Positions 1 through 10,709 of a stretch of 64,000 bases of DNA are shown here, in pieces. A model generated the notes under the pieces. The model worked only from the letters and a program-made list of their open reading frames with translations. It was not told the DNA's origin and made no database searches. The position numbers were made by a program, and so were the translations under genes. The stretch covers positions 1,922,001 to 1,986,000 of the forward strand of contig CM074765.1 of assembly GCA_037355855.1 (NCBI GenBank). The letters run 5' to 3'. Source of the DNA: Pseudo-nitzschia pungens (taxonomy: Eukaryota > Bacillariophyta > Bacillariophyceae > Bacillariales > Bacillariaceae). Numbering within the stretch: the first letter of the stretch is position 1; each line of letters starts with the position of its first letter.

Positions 1-2183
1 TATGGGTGCCCTGGTGGTTTTGGGGGGGCTAATGCATTGTTAATGTGTTGGTATGAACTTACTGATGGACAAACTTCTTGACACTCAAAGACAAGGGAAG
101 GGACTTGTTGCTGCTGATCTTTTCTTAGAACGATGTTTTCCCTGTTGGCAGTGGAGGAAATTAAGAAGTAGAGAAATGTTTGGGTAGCCGTTTTGATACT
201 CCAAAATATAAGGCTTGACACTAGAGCTGCAGAAGATGCAACATGACAGCCAGGCAGCATGGATCATGATGTTGATGCACCAGAGCACAGCAACAGTTGC
301 AAAACAATTTGGTTGATTTGAGGTAACACTGAAAACAGACGGAACACAAATGCTTGATGAATCAATAACAAAGATAATTCGTTGTAAGATGCAGATGATT
401 GAATGGTGAAAGCTGTCTGACTGATGTTTTTTGTGCTCGTACTGGATCAATGTATGACAAACTGGCAGGAACAAAGATTCCAACTACAGAGAGCACAAAC
501 AGATTATGTTTACATACCCCATTGGAATCTGGGCAGTTACAAACAATGGTAGTGGGAGCCCTTGTGAAGGACATGCTGGTATAGTATAGTTATCTGGTGG
601 AACAAATTATACGAAGATGGACAGGTTTGCTTGGAAGCAACTGAACATCAGCAATATGAAAAGGTTGAGATGAGGAACTTTTCAAACCTTCCCTATCAAC
701 AAAAAGAGAAACACTACTGGATTCTTTGGGAGAAGATTGTTGTGTCTTCATCAAACACTTTGGAATACATTGACACGACAAAACAGAGTGCTTGGATGCC
801 AAATTGGTTGCACTGCAGTGGGTTGTCATCAAGAACAAAAAGTGTCATCATGCATGCCATGAGTGTTTGTTCTGGTGACCAGCAGCAAACAGAACAGAAC
901 TTCTTCAAACAAAGGGAAAAGAAAAAATACAACCAACCATGAGGATACAGTCAGGCAGGAGGGGGAAATGGGACAAACTGGGTAAATCTGGCAAAACCAC
1001 CCTGATCAAAGAGTCTACAAGGGGACTGATCTGAAGCTTGTATTTTAATACCTTCAGTGACAAATATGGGGTATGATTGTAGATGGGGTGAAAATATCAG
1101 TATTATTTGTTTTTCCATCCTGGTTTGCATATTGGATGACAATAGCACCCCTGTTTTTGATCAGATTCGTGTATCATGGGTTTGCATGTGGGTTGGACTC
1201 GTCTGCATACGGTACCGTACTGTCACACTTCAGATTTTGTATTTGCGTATTGGGCACCTACAAGTAAGGTTAAAGCTTACGAGTACAAGAATGAATACGT
1301 AGTAACCTTAATTAATAATTAAGTTACCATTTTTTACAAAGTGTCAGGTAAGGTTTAACCTTACGTAACTCACGTTGCACTGTAGGAAAAGATGGTTGCG
1401 ATACGAGTAATTACTTGTATGTAGCACTAAGTAATTCTTCTCCGTTGGTTCGTCTCCTCGCCAATAGCAAGTGCGTTGCAAGCAAGCCAGAAAAATTCCC
1501 TGTTGCGCGTCCACGGTGTTGAGTAATCTTAATTACGGTAGCTTTGGAAACACTGATGTGAGTAGCTTTCCTATTGCCCGCTCGCTACAGCGAACTAGGT
1601 ATGCAGGCTCTATCGGAGAGCATTCAGTGAGGTTCTCGAGTCCGAATGAATCTCGTGCATACGTAGACCCATGAGTAAAGCCTTACAGTAAGGTTTTACT
1701 TACGAATAATACCCGTACTCGCAATAACAGGGACGTAAGGTAACTTACTCGTAAGTTACCAGTACACTGTCACTAAGGTTACTCCATTCGAATGAAGTGG
1801 TTCCGAGAACAAGAATGAAAACTCTAGGTCACGATGTTGGGATGTCGTTTTTCTTCGGCTTTGTGCAGCGTCCATCCGAGAACATTGGAGAAAGGTTACA
1901 ATAGTCTTCATCAGTGTTACTTAAGCTTTCGAATCTCTTCTTGATTGAACTGTTGTTGCAATAATCAATCGGAGGGGGAAAATATTCTCGAATCGGAAGT
2001 TTTATGAATCTCCCGTCATTTGATTGAACCGAACCAAGAACATGACACTTTCATCAAGCTTGGACTACACTAATATCACACGGACAGGAAAGACGCGATT
2101 CAACCTCAGACCTCAGCGGTTCACAGTATCTCAGCGACACGAAGTGAGATAACGCAAACAAGAACCAACGCATCTCGGAAACA
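1..2183. other. Intergenic / no recognisable gene
   Basis: No ORF here resembles a protein I recognise. Short open frames on both strands between about 85 and 950 are low-complexity and overlap one another, so they may be decayed sequence. From about 1260 to 1790 the DNA is dominated by short inverted motifs built from AAGGTTAC, GTAACCTT, ACGAGTA and TACGTA, a pattern seen again in several other spacers of this window. The last few hundred bases form the 5' flank of the PI4K gene. Confidence 0.5.
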
Positions 2184-5100
2184 ATGCCGTTTCTCTTTCC
2201 CGCTCTGGCCGCAGCTGTTTGCGACATTGGAATTCTCTACCTGGGTCACCGAAACTATCTCCTCGACAAACAGTTCCACAGCGACATTACCGATGGTGAT
2301 GGCCTCCACATTTTCGACGACACCGCGAGACGGGTTTATCACTATGGATATATCGTCTTGCTCGCAGCGATCCGACTCTTTCTGTTGTTGGTCCCCCTTC
2401 CCTACCATTCATTCTTTGGAAAAGCTCTCAGGTGCCCGATAGTCTATCGATTGTTTTATGGATTGACCATTGTCATTCTGTTCTTTCATATCCTGGCGTT
2501 GCTCATGATCGACCCCCAGAGTCTTACCTCCCTTTTGCAGGCAATTGCTGCTTCCAACTCCGCAAACGGAAACATGCACCACATCCTGGTCACCCGCAGT
2601 CTGTGGGTGGCAATTCTGTTGACACTCGTTTCGACCCTGAGTCACATTGCCCTGTTTTTTCACGTCCGATCGACGGCTCCTTCCGACGCTGAATTCTTTG
2701 TGGGAGGCAGACGACGTCCCAAGGTCTTGCTGTACTATGCCAAGGAAAAGAATCAGCAACAAAACGGATCCGACCACTACGCCGAACGAGAAGGCCTCTT
2801 GAGTGGTATCGTCCACCAGAACGGGGGTTTCCACGAAACCCAAGACGGAAGACACGACAATCCGATGATCGTTGGGATTCCGATTGATGGTCCGGACTTT
2901 GGTCAGTCACCGATGCGAAGAGTTGATTCGGGTTCCAAGCGGGCGTTGAAAGAGTTCTCGAACAAGGTTATGATGGAGATACAGGTTCGTCTTCGAAAAG
3001 CAAAGTCGGTGTGGACGAAGCGACTGGAAGAGTACCAAAAACCCTACAAGATCGCCAAGGCTGCTGCCGCGGCATCGGGTGTTGAGCATTTGATGTCGTC
3101 GCTGGCACCCTTCCGGGTGATTCTGGAGCTCTATGCGGGGGACAACAATTTCAATCACCCCCAAAGCAATGATCACAGCAGCATCGACAAGCTGAATGCC
3201 GTTTACGACCTGGACGACGGGGCGGCTCTGATGCTCTTTGTGCCGCAGCTCCTGTCGTTTTTGCTACACGGGGCCTACGAGTCCTCCCACCAGCTGGAGG
3301 AATGGATTCTAGAGACTTGTCGGAAGAACCTCTTTTTTGCCCACAAGTGCTACTGGTTTCTGCGAGCCTGGTCTCTCGAGTCGACCAACACGTCGCCTTC
3401 GGGTGGCAACGTGGTGGAGCAGATTCCGCAGCAACAGATGGTGTCCCGCCTCAGTCACTCGAGCAGTCTCACGAGTTTTGCGACACAAGAAGACGACAAC
3501 CACAATGTCTCAAAACTCCTTCCGGAAGAACGGGCAGTCATCGAAGAACTCATGCGGAAGATCATGAAATGTGGAGAAGAGCCCGCGAGACTCCTCCATT
3601 TCGGAACGACTAGCGGGGGGAAACACTTTCCCATGGAATCGTCCCCCCCGAGAACAACCAACATTGCAGTGGCTCTTTTTGCAAACGAGCAGACCGACAA
3701 TGGATCTGCTTCAACACTCAACAATCACCAATATTCGTCGTCCTCCCCGCTCTCCCCCAAAATCGCGGCGGAGTCGGGTCTCATCCCTACGAATCCCCTA
3801 AACGGGGTTCCATCCAAGAAGCACTTTGAATGCTTGGCCGCCAATCGTCGGTTCGCGTTTTTGCCCCTCGACAACGGAGCTAGGCTAAGTGCGAGCTACA
3901 ACGAATCGATACTGAATGGAGATCCGTTCGGAACGTCCTATTTTGATTCCACTCCGGTGTTTATGGACGCGCTCGTCACCATTGCCGACAATCTTTTCAA
4001 GGTTCCGCGCGACTTGAGAAAGGTGGAACTCAAGAAACAGTTGCAGCTGCTAGAAGTAGAGGCCCTTCCGTGCAATGAGATTTACATTCCGATCCAAAAC
4101 ATCCACCACAGGGTTTGGCGTATTGTGGAAGAGGAATCTATCGCTATCAGCACCAAAGAACGCGTCCCGTGTATTGTTTGTCTGGAGGTCGTCGACTACA
4201 CACACGAGAGACCAACACAGGACGGAGCTGACCGTGATATCGGAAAGCTCTTTGAACGTTCGTTGATGATGAACCGGCAATCAGCTCTGAGTGAGCGCGA
4301 GCTGGTTGAGCATTGGAGGAACAAACCCCGCAATCCCTACCGTCGAGAGACAGCCTTCCATAGGATGACACACGGAATGGGCAAGATTCCCGACAAAATG
4401 AAGGAATCAATGCAGGAAATGCAGGAACAGTTTGTGTACAGTGTTTCTCGCATACGACAAGATTCGACGGATCACGATTTTTGGACTGTGCCGGAAAATT
4501 TCGATTGCCTTTCTTCCAGCTTGAGGGAAACGAGGAGTCTGAGTCAGGGAAGTCTCCACACCGAAGTCGCCACCAATAAGAGCAGTGCCTATGGTGGAGC
4601 AACGAGCGATGATGTCGAACAGGGTGAAGCCGAAGTGGCAATAGATTCGATGTCGCCCCCTTCCAAAAAAGTTAAGCTCCAACTGCAGGAGCCTCCTTCA
4701 CCCAGGTCTCCTTGTGCTACGATACAACAAGGAGCAATGGGCCAGTGGACCAAGTCGCCCGCACCGAAGAAAAGATCATGCTCCATTGAATTGTTTTATC
4801 CGGCAGTAGAAGAGCTTTCGGCTCCTTCAATGAAGAACTACAACACTGTCAACAGTGGCTTAGGGACCATGATGAATCGACGGATGTCTTCCAGATCGAG
4901 CTTCAGCGACGGCGATGGTGGAAGTTTTAGATTGGACTCTCGGACCGATGCTTTTGATGCTTATGACGATGAACATGACGAAGGCGATATTTACTACGAC
5001 TGCAATTCATACAACAATCAAAACGGGAAACCGCCTGCTCCTTCTTCGATAAAAAATATATCGAGGCACTTTGCGAAACCACCCCCGGTTGTTTTCAAGG

Positions 5101-5960
5101 AAAATTGGAAAGAAAAGGAAGAACGCATAAGGTCTACCTCGGCTTACGGGAATCACCCCGGATGGAGACTTTTGCCGGTCCTTATAAAGTCCAATGACGA
5201 CCTCCGTCAGGAACAGCTTGCGTCGCAATTAATCCAGCGAATGGCACTCATTCTAGCCAGGGACAAGGTTCCTGTCTGGCTTTGTCCCAACGAGATCCTA
5301 GCGCTAGAAGCAAACGGTGGTATCATCGAGGCCATTCCCGACACCATCTCGCTGTCCGCTCTCAAGAAGAACGATCCCGACTACACAGATCTCAATGGCT
5401 TCTTCGAGCAGTATTTCTGCGAGGCCGACAGTCTAGCTGATGCTAAGGCTAATTTTTGCGAGAGTCTGGCGGCCTACTCGATCGTATGTTTTCTGTTGCA
5501 GATTAAGGACCGACACAACGGGAATATTTTGCTCGACAACCGTGGTCACATCATCCACATCGATTTTGGGTTTTTCTTCTTATCATCACCGGGGAAGAAC
5601 ACTGGTTTCGAGAGTGCTCCTTTCAAGTTGACCCGAGAGTTTGTGAGCGTCCTCGGTGGACCTGATTCGCACCTTTTCAGTGTTTTCAGAACCTTGTGCT
5701 ACCGCACCTTTATTTCGCTAAGAAAGCATTGTCACGAAATCATTGTTTTGGTGGAAATGCTACAGCTGGGCAACGAAGATCTCGCATGTTTCCGCGGTCG
5801 ACCCGAGGATGCCATTCGCGAATTGCGTCAGCGCTTTCGACTGGATCTCAACGATCGCGCTTGTCTAGAGTATGTCAACGCGTTGATTGACGAAAGTTTG
5901 GAAAACTGGAGGACTAACTGGTACGATCGGTATCAACGGTACTGTGTTGGAGTTTTGTAG
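2184..5960 (+). CDS. Phosphatidylinositol 4-kinase (type III beta-like) with N-terminal transmembrane domain
   Basis: Single-exon gene for a 1258-aa lipid kinase that should phosphorylate phosphatidylinositol at the 4-position. The C-terminal 270 residues carry the PI3/PI4-kinase fold: the block SNDDLRQEQLASQLIQRM near residue 1000, the catalytic loop DRHNGN near 1110, and the metal-binding HIDFGF near 1126. Residues about 335-395 match the helical lipid-kinase-unique domain. The middle is Ser-rich and poorly conserved, as in PI4K-beta proteins. The first 170 residues are unusual: four hydrophobic segments (about 1-21, 52-76, 85-108, 136-160) look like transmembrane helices. Family members are normally peripheral and recruited by ARF or adaptors, so this version is probably anchored permanently (inference). 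The ATG at 2184 is the first in frame and precedes the first hydrophobic segment. The 3' neighbour CCB1 converges on it. Confidence 0.95.
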   Translation: MPFLFPALAAAVCDIGILYLGHRNYLLDKQFHSDITDGDGLHIFDDTARRVYHYGYIVLLAAIRLFLLLVPLPYHSFFGKALRCPIVYRLFYGLTIVILFFHILALLMIDPQSLTSLLQAIAASNSANGNMHHILVTRSLWVAILLTLVSTLSHIALFFHVRSTAPSDAEFFVGGRRRPKVLLYYAKEKNQQQNGSDHYAEREGLLSGIVHQNGGFHETQDGRHDNPMIVGIPIDGPDFGQSPMRRVDSGSKRALKEFSNKVMMEIQVRLRKAKSVWTKRLEEYQKPYKIAKAAAAASGVEHLMSSLAPFRVILELYAGDNNFNHPQSNDHSSIDKLNAVYDLDDGAALMLFVPQLLSFLLHGAYESSHQLEEWILETCRKNLFFAHKCYWFLRAWSLESTNTSPSGGNVVEQIPQQQMVSRLSHSSSLTSFATQEDDNHNVSKLLPEERAVIEELMRKIMKCGEEPARLLHFGTTSGGKHFPMESSPPRTTNIAVALFANEQTDNGSASTLNNHQYSSSSPLSPKIAAESGLIPTNPLNGVPSKKHFECLAANRRFAFLPLDNGARLSASYNESILNGDPFGTSYFDSTPVFMDALVTIADNLFKVPRDLRKVELKKQLQLLEVEALPCNEIYIPIQNIHHRVWRIVEEESIAISTKERVPCIVCLEVVDYTHERPTQDGADRDIGKLFERSLMMNRQSALSERELVEHWRNKPRNPYRRETAFHRMTHGMGKIPDKMKESMQEMQEQFVYSVSRIRQDSTDHDFWTVPENFDCLSSSLRETRSLSQGSLHTEVATNKSSAYGGATSDDVEQGEAEVAIDSMSPPSKKVKLQLQEPPSPRSPCATIQQGAMGQWTKSPAPKKRSCSIELFYPAVEELSAPSMKNYNTVNSGLGTMMNRRMSSRSSFSDGDGGSFRLDSRTDAFDAYDDEHDEGDIYYDCNSYNNQNGKPPAPSSIKNISRHFAKPPPVVFKENWKEKEERIRSTSAYGNHPGWRLLPVLIKSNDDLRQEQLASQLIQRMALILARDKVPVWLCPNEILALEANGGIIEAIPDTISLSALKKNDPDYTDLNGFFEQYFCEADSLADAKANFCESLAAYSIVCFLLQIKDRHNGNILLDNRGHIIHIDFGFFFLSSPGKNTGFESAPFKLTREFVSVLGGPDSHLFSVFRTLCYRTFISLRKHCHEIIVLVEMLQLGNEDLACFRGRPEDAIRELRQRFRLDLNDRACLEYVNALIDESLENWRTNWYDRYQRYCVGVL

Positions 5961-6217
5961 AAGGTGTTTCATTCTGTTACCAATAGATTCGAAGACTGAC
6001 TGTAAAAAGTTTTTAAACGAGAGTATGAGACGTTGGATCGATCGGTGTTTATTGTGATGTAGTTTTTTCTGTTCGGTCAGCGATACCATGCCAGCAACAA
6101 TTGAATGCTGGAGTATCGTCTCATGTGACACAAATTTGCTACACGAAACATAGTAGGATGAAAATTCACCCATATTTGCGGACTTGTTTTGCCTATCGCA
6201 CGACAAAAATCTCCACT

Positions 6218-7442
6218 CTATTCACCTAGTAAACTTGGGACCTTTACCATGCCCTTTTCTTGCCATTCCAGGGCTCTCCACATGCGCTCAATCTCTTCTT
6301 CGGATCCCAACACGCTAATGGAATTTTCCGTTTCCTCATCGTTGCTTTCGAGCTTGATTTGGAATTCATCTACGCGATCACCCGATCTCCAGTAATAGAT
6401 TCCCGCATACGGCGAAAGGAGGCACAAGTAGTACCAGTTGGGTTCTCCGATCACAGGGAGTACTGATTGTTCGTTCAAAATGTTGACAGATCAAGGATTC
6501 GGAGCGTTCGTTCAGCAGATCCGTCACAATGCACAGTGCAGGGCGCCGAGAGAGAAACAGGAGGAGCATCAAAATGAGTGACGATTCGAGGCAAACGAGA
6601 TATAAACAAGAATTGGCTAGGCTGCCAGAAGCGTAAAAAACTGTCGACAGCGAATCTGTACAGATTTTCTTGAAAGGTCAACGTCGAAAGCTGCGTAAAA
6701 TTCCTGTGATTGCTTTCTTCCTCCATCTTGGATGAATCTGGCACGTTTCCTTATCTTCCTCCTTTCTGTTTGTCTCAGTCGCATATGTGGTAAAGAGCAT
6801 TGTGCAAGTCGATCATTGCATCACCAAAACATTGTTCGGTCATTTTTACTGCTGCCAACGGATGCGGTACTCACCAAGATCGTTGAACTGAATCTGCAAG
6901 ACAAGCGCCAATGATGCCAAGCCCACAAAGGAACAAAATACCAAAAAGCAAGCTTGCGATATGCTTCGCTGAACCACTCCCTGGAACGTAATAGTTTCAC
7001 CGGCGTCTACGACTTCGTAGTTGTTTGCCTTCATGTAGGCCATGATCTCACCGGCTTGTTCCCGGAGTCCCTTTCCATCTGTTTCATTGGCCCCCTTCGA
7101 AACATAGGTCTTTCTCTTCACTTTGGCCTTGGTCGATCGCTTGATGGTCGACCAAAGACCAGGGAACGAAAACAAATAAAGACCAAGAATGACGTAGTAG
7201 GAAGCCTTGCTGTAGGTGACCTCTCCAGAAGTTCCAGGGATGTAATTGTCCGCGGCGGCAGTCCAAAAAGTGGTTGCGGTATCGACAGCATCGGCTACAT
7301 CCAAATCCAGAGGCATCATTTGCTGGACGATATTTCTATTGTTGCTTTGTTGGATCGACTTCGAAATCATCGAGGACGATGGAGCAAATGCCTGTCCAAG
7401 ACCGAGTCCCAGCAGCGAAAGGAAAATCGAAAACTTGTTCAT
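6218..7442 (-). CDS. CCB1: Cofactor assembly of complex C subunit B, CCB1-like plastid protein
   Basis: Two exons, 7442-6875 and 6462-6218, with a 412-bp intron (GTGAGT donor, ATCAG acceptor). The joined frame divides exactly and gives 270 aa. CCB1 belongs to the CCB machinery that attaches haem c(i) to cytochrome b6 on the stromal side of the thylakoid. Residues about 85-190 contain the family blocks YYVILGLYLFSFPGLWS, an ITFQGVVQRS stretch and a second hydrophobic hairpin. Exon 2 continues with EPNWYYLCLLSPYAGIYYW and ends in MVKVPSLLGE, matching the family C-terminus. I start at the ATG at 7442, ten codons inside the longest frame, because it gives a clean signal peptide (MNKFSIFLSLLGLGLG) followed by QAFAPSSS. 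That AFAP site is the plastid-targeting signature of diatom-type plastids. An alternative acceptor 18 nt downstream would drop six residues. Confidence 0.93.
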
Positions 7443-7838
7443 CCTCACAAATTGAAAGCTTTTCGTCAGCAATGTTAGTCTATTCGGCGTGTTGGGTAGA
7501 GCGATGAAACGCAGATTGTCAAGAGGTTCCTAGTTGGGTTTGTTCCTGATGATGGGAAGCGAAAGTTTGCACTAAATGGTTAGCTAGATGATACCGAACG
7601 AACGCAAAACCTTGATGTGGTGGACACTCCATCGACCTGGCAAGGTTCAACATGCTTAAAAGTTAAAGGTAACACCGTACTCTCAGTAACTTACCGTACG
7701 ATACGAGTACGTACTTAATGTAGTGCCGTTTCGAAAATTTGATGTGATGTGAAAGCGCTGATCCGGTCGATGATGTCTAATTACTCGTTTTCATACTACC
7801 ACGAGTAACAAGTTCGTTAACACACTTTTTTTAGGTCT
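7443..7838. other. Spacer upstream of CCB1
   Basis: Promoter side of CCB1 with no gene seen. Near 7665-7725 there is a small island of AAAGGTAACA, TTACCGTACG and ACGAGTACG motifs of the type scattered through other spacers of this window. Confidence 0.4.
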
Positions 7839-7893
7839 AATTCACACTTTATACCCACACTTTTTAACTACATACAATACCCATACTACATAC
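7839..7893 (+). repeat. Candidate left terminal inverted repeat
   Basis: Starts AATTCACACTTT, then ACACTTTTTAAC, and ends ACTACATAC. The complement of 19613-19682 has the same order of blocks with small gaps. The repeat is diverged and not proven. Confidence 0.35.
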
Positions 7894-7929
7894 CAACATA
7901 GCGTTCTTCTTTTTCGACCGGATCGTTCT

Positions 7930-8700
7930 TCTTTTCAGCTGCACCTCCAGCAGCACCTCCAGCAGCACCTCTGCACCTCTATCGCACCACTCTTAACACA
8001 ACACCTGCACCTCCGCCGCACCACTCTTAACACTTGCACCTCCACCGCTTAACACTGCTGCGAAACAGTGATCCCCTCTTAACACTACTGTAAGTCCCTT
8101 TTTATTAATCATGGCACCTCTGTCGTGTCAACATAGGAACGTTCTGCACCTCCATCGTGTCAATGCACCTCTATCGTCGATCGATCGATGAGATCGATCG
8201 ACGAGATCGATCGCAGCGACCCTCGAGTCAATCGAACCATTTCTTTTTTTACGTATATTCCAGTACAAGTTGTACAGAAAAAAAAACAGAATTTTTTCAT
8301 TGGCTCAAATCACTGTCTGTCTGTTCCCCCTTTTCTACGTAAATCTTATGTAAAGAATTATAGTAGGCAGTTCCATTCACCCGCAGATTGTCATAATAGT
8401 ACTGTTATTCTTTACACAGTTCTACAGGAGACATTTGCACCTCTATCTCAACCCTCAGGAACGATCAGCACCTCTACCGCCAACCGACCGGCACCTCTAT
8501 CGCCTCAAGAAAGGAACCTTCCGGCTCTCTTAACACTGCCGCAACAGACTGTAAGTCTCCCTCCTATTAAATAAATAGTGTACCTCTCTTGCGTCACAAA
8601 GGAACGATCAGCACCTCTATCGTCAACCGACCGACAAGAAGCACCTCTATCGCAAACCGACCAGCACCTCTATCGAAAATCGACACGCACCTCACCTCTC
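7930..8700. repeat. Array 1: GCACCTCTATCG-type short repeats
   Basis: The motif GCACCTCTATCG, with variants CACCTCCAGCAG and CACCTCCGCCGC, recurs irregularly through this stretch, often beside TCTTAACAC(T)GC. A dense cluster of the palindromes CGATCGAT and GATCGATC lies at about 8170-8212. Open frames across it are by-products of the repeat; no protein is recognisable. Confidence 0.75.
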
Positions 8701-8740
8701 GCACATTGGTTCCCCCTATTTATTTAACAACACAAGCTTA

Positions 8741-9900
8741 CCCACCATCCCTAAGTATTGTTACTACAGCCCCTGTTTTCAAACAAGCAGCTTTTCTGGT
8801 CCTTAATTGTTCCCGTGTTCCCTGCTCCCTAAGTACCTTTTTTCAAGCAAGCAGCTCCCCCGGTCCCTAAATATTCACGTGTTCCCTGCTCCCTAATTAC
8901 CTGTTTTCCAGCAAGCATCTTCCCCGGTCCCTAAGTGTTCGGCAGTTTCCTGATCCCTAAGTCTATTTGCTACATAGCACCCCCAAGTTGAACTTCAAGT
9001 TCGACACTGTTTTCAAGCAACAGGATCCCGCTGTCCCCAGGAGCTTCTACTAAAGCCCCTGTTTTCAAACCAGCAACTCCCCTGCTCCCTAATTGTTCGC
9101 GAGTTCCCTGCTCCCTAAGTGTATTTGCTATATAGCACCCCCGAGTTGAACTTCAAGTTCGACATACCTTTTTTCAAGCAAGCAGCTCCCCCGGTCCCTA
9201 AATATTCACGTGTTCCCTGCTCCCTAAGTACCTGTTTTCCAGCAAGCAGCTTCCCCGGTCCCTAAGTGTTCGGCAGTTTCCTGATCCCTAAGTCTATTTG
9301 CTACATAGCACCCCCAAGTTGAACTTCAATTTCGACACTGTTTTCAAGCAACAGCATCCCTTTGTCCCCAGGAGTTTCTACTAAAGCCCCTGTTTTCAAG
9401 CCAGCACCTTCCCAGGTCCCTAAGTGTTCACGAGTTCCCTGCTCTCTAAGTGTATTTGCTATATAGCACCCCCGAGTTGAACTTCAAGTTCGACACTGTT
9501 TTCAAGACACAAGCCTCCCCCCGTTCCCTACGTGTTTCTACTAAAGCCCCTGTTTTCAAGCAAGCACCTTCCCAGGTCCCTAAGTGTTCGCGAGTTCCCT
9601 CCTCCCTAAGTACCTGTTTTCCGAGTTCAACTTCAAGTTCGACACTGTTTTCAACCAACAGGATCCCTCTGTCCCCAGTAGTTTGTACTAAAGCCCCTGT
9701 TTTCAAGCAAGCAACTTCCCAGGTCCCTAAGTGTTCGCGAGTTCCCTGTTCCCTAAGTACCTGTTTTCCAGCAAGCAGCTTCCCCGGTCCCTAACTGTCT
9801 CCCTCAAGGTTCCTGTTTTCAAGCCAATTGCCTCTGCTTACTGTTCCCACTTATAAGTACTCACGAGTTTGAACTTCAAGTTCCCTCCTGAGCCTTTTAA
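8741..9900. repeat. Array 2: about 160-170 bp modules with palindromes
   Basis: Modules of roughly 158-171 bp repeat several times. Marker blocks are CCTGTTTTCAAGCAAGCA, GGTCCCTAAGTGTTC, GAGTTCCCTGCTCCCTAAG and the palindrome GCTATATAGC. The last recurs near 8970, 9128, 9299 and 9461, each time followed by the inverted pair GAACTT-C-AAGTTC. The strand is strongly pyrimidine-rich. Modules differ by insertion or loss of sub-blocks, giving a higher-order pattern. The blocks resemble those inside the retroposon at 28698-30730. Confidence 0.8.
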
Positions 9901-10194
9901 ATGTGCCCCTGATTGTATATCCCTTGTTCCTATATATTTCCACAAAAGCCCTTGTTTTCAAGCCATCAACATCCCACGACCTTATTTGACTGCCTCAAGG
10001 TTCCTGCTTTCAACCTTATTGCCCCCTTGTTTCCAGCTATATATTACATCCATCTCTTTTCTTGGGACCTTTTCTTGAGACTGCTGCAACTGACTGAATA
10101 CCAACCACACTGTAAGTGCCCTGCACCTCTATCAACTGTAACTAAGAAACCTTATTTATTGCTCTGCCCTCTCTTTTCAACACTCACTCCTCTC

Positions 10195-10645
10195 ACGAAT
10201 CTTCTTCGCACCTCTGACGTCCGTTCTTCGCACCTCTATCTCGCACCTACGTCGATCATTCTTTGTACCTCCGTCGATCGTTCTTCGCACCTCTATCTCG
10301 CACCTCCGACGATCATTCTTCGCACCTCTATCTCGCACCTCCGACGATCATTCTTCGCACCTCCGACGATCGTTCTTCGCACCTCTATCTCGCACCTCCG
10401 ACGATCGTTCTTTGCACCTCCGACGATCATTCTTCGCACCTCCATCTCGCACCTCCGTCGATCGTTCTTCGCACCTCTATCTCGGACCTCCGTCAATCGT
10501 TCTTCGCACCTCTATCTCGGACCTCCGACGATCGTTCTTCGCACCTCTATCTCGGACCTCCCTCGATCGTTCTTCGCACCTCTATCTCGGACCTCCGTCG
10601 ATCGTTCTTCGCACCTCTATCTCGCACCTCTATCGTGTCCACCCA
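10195..10645. repeat. Array 3: 35-bp / 22-bp tandem repeat just upstream of the 1207-aa gene
   Basis: Tandem units start CGATCATTCTTCGCACCTC or CGATCGTTCTTCGCACCTC and are either 35 bp or 22 bp long. The long form carries an extra 13-bp CCTCTATCTCGCA block. About a dozen units end 65 bp before the ATG of the 1207-aa gene. Long frames on both strands encode monotonous Ser/His/Leu/Arg repeats and are not taken as genes. The array may form the 5' untranslated or promoter region of that gene. Confidence 0.85.
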
Positions 10646-10709
10646 TCAATTTTCTTCGCAATGAATTTCCTTCCCACCTCCGTCGCCTTCTCAAGCAACA
10701 TCGCCTATC

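Noticed and set aside
85..942. Short frames that might be a gene at the left edge
   Set aside because: They overlap on both strands, contain stops, and show no recognisable domain.
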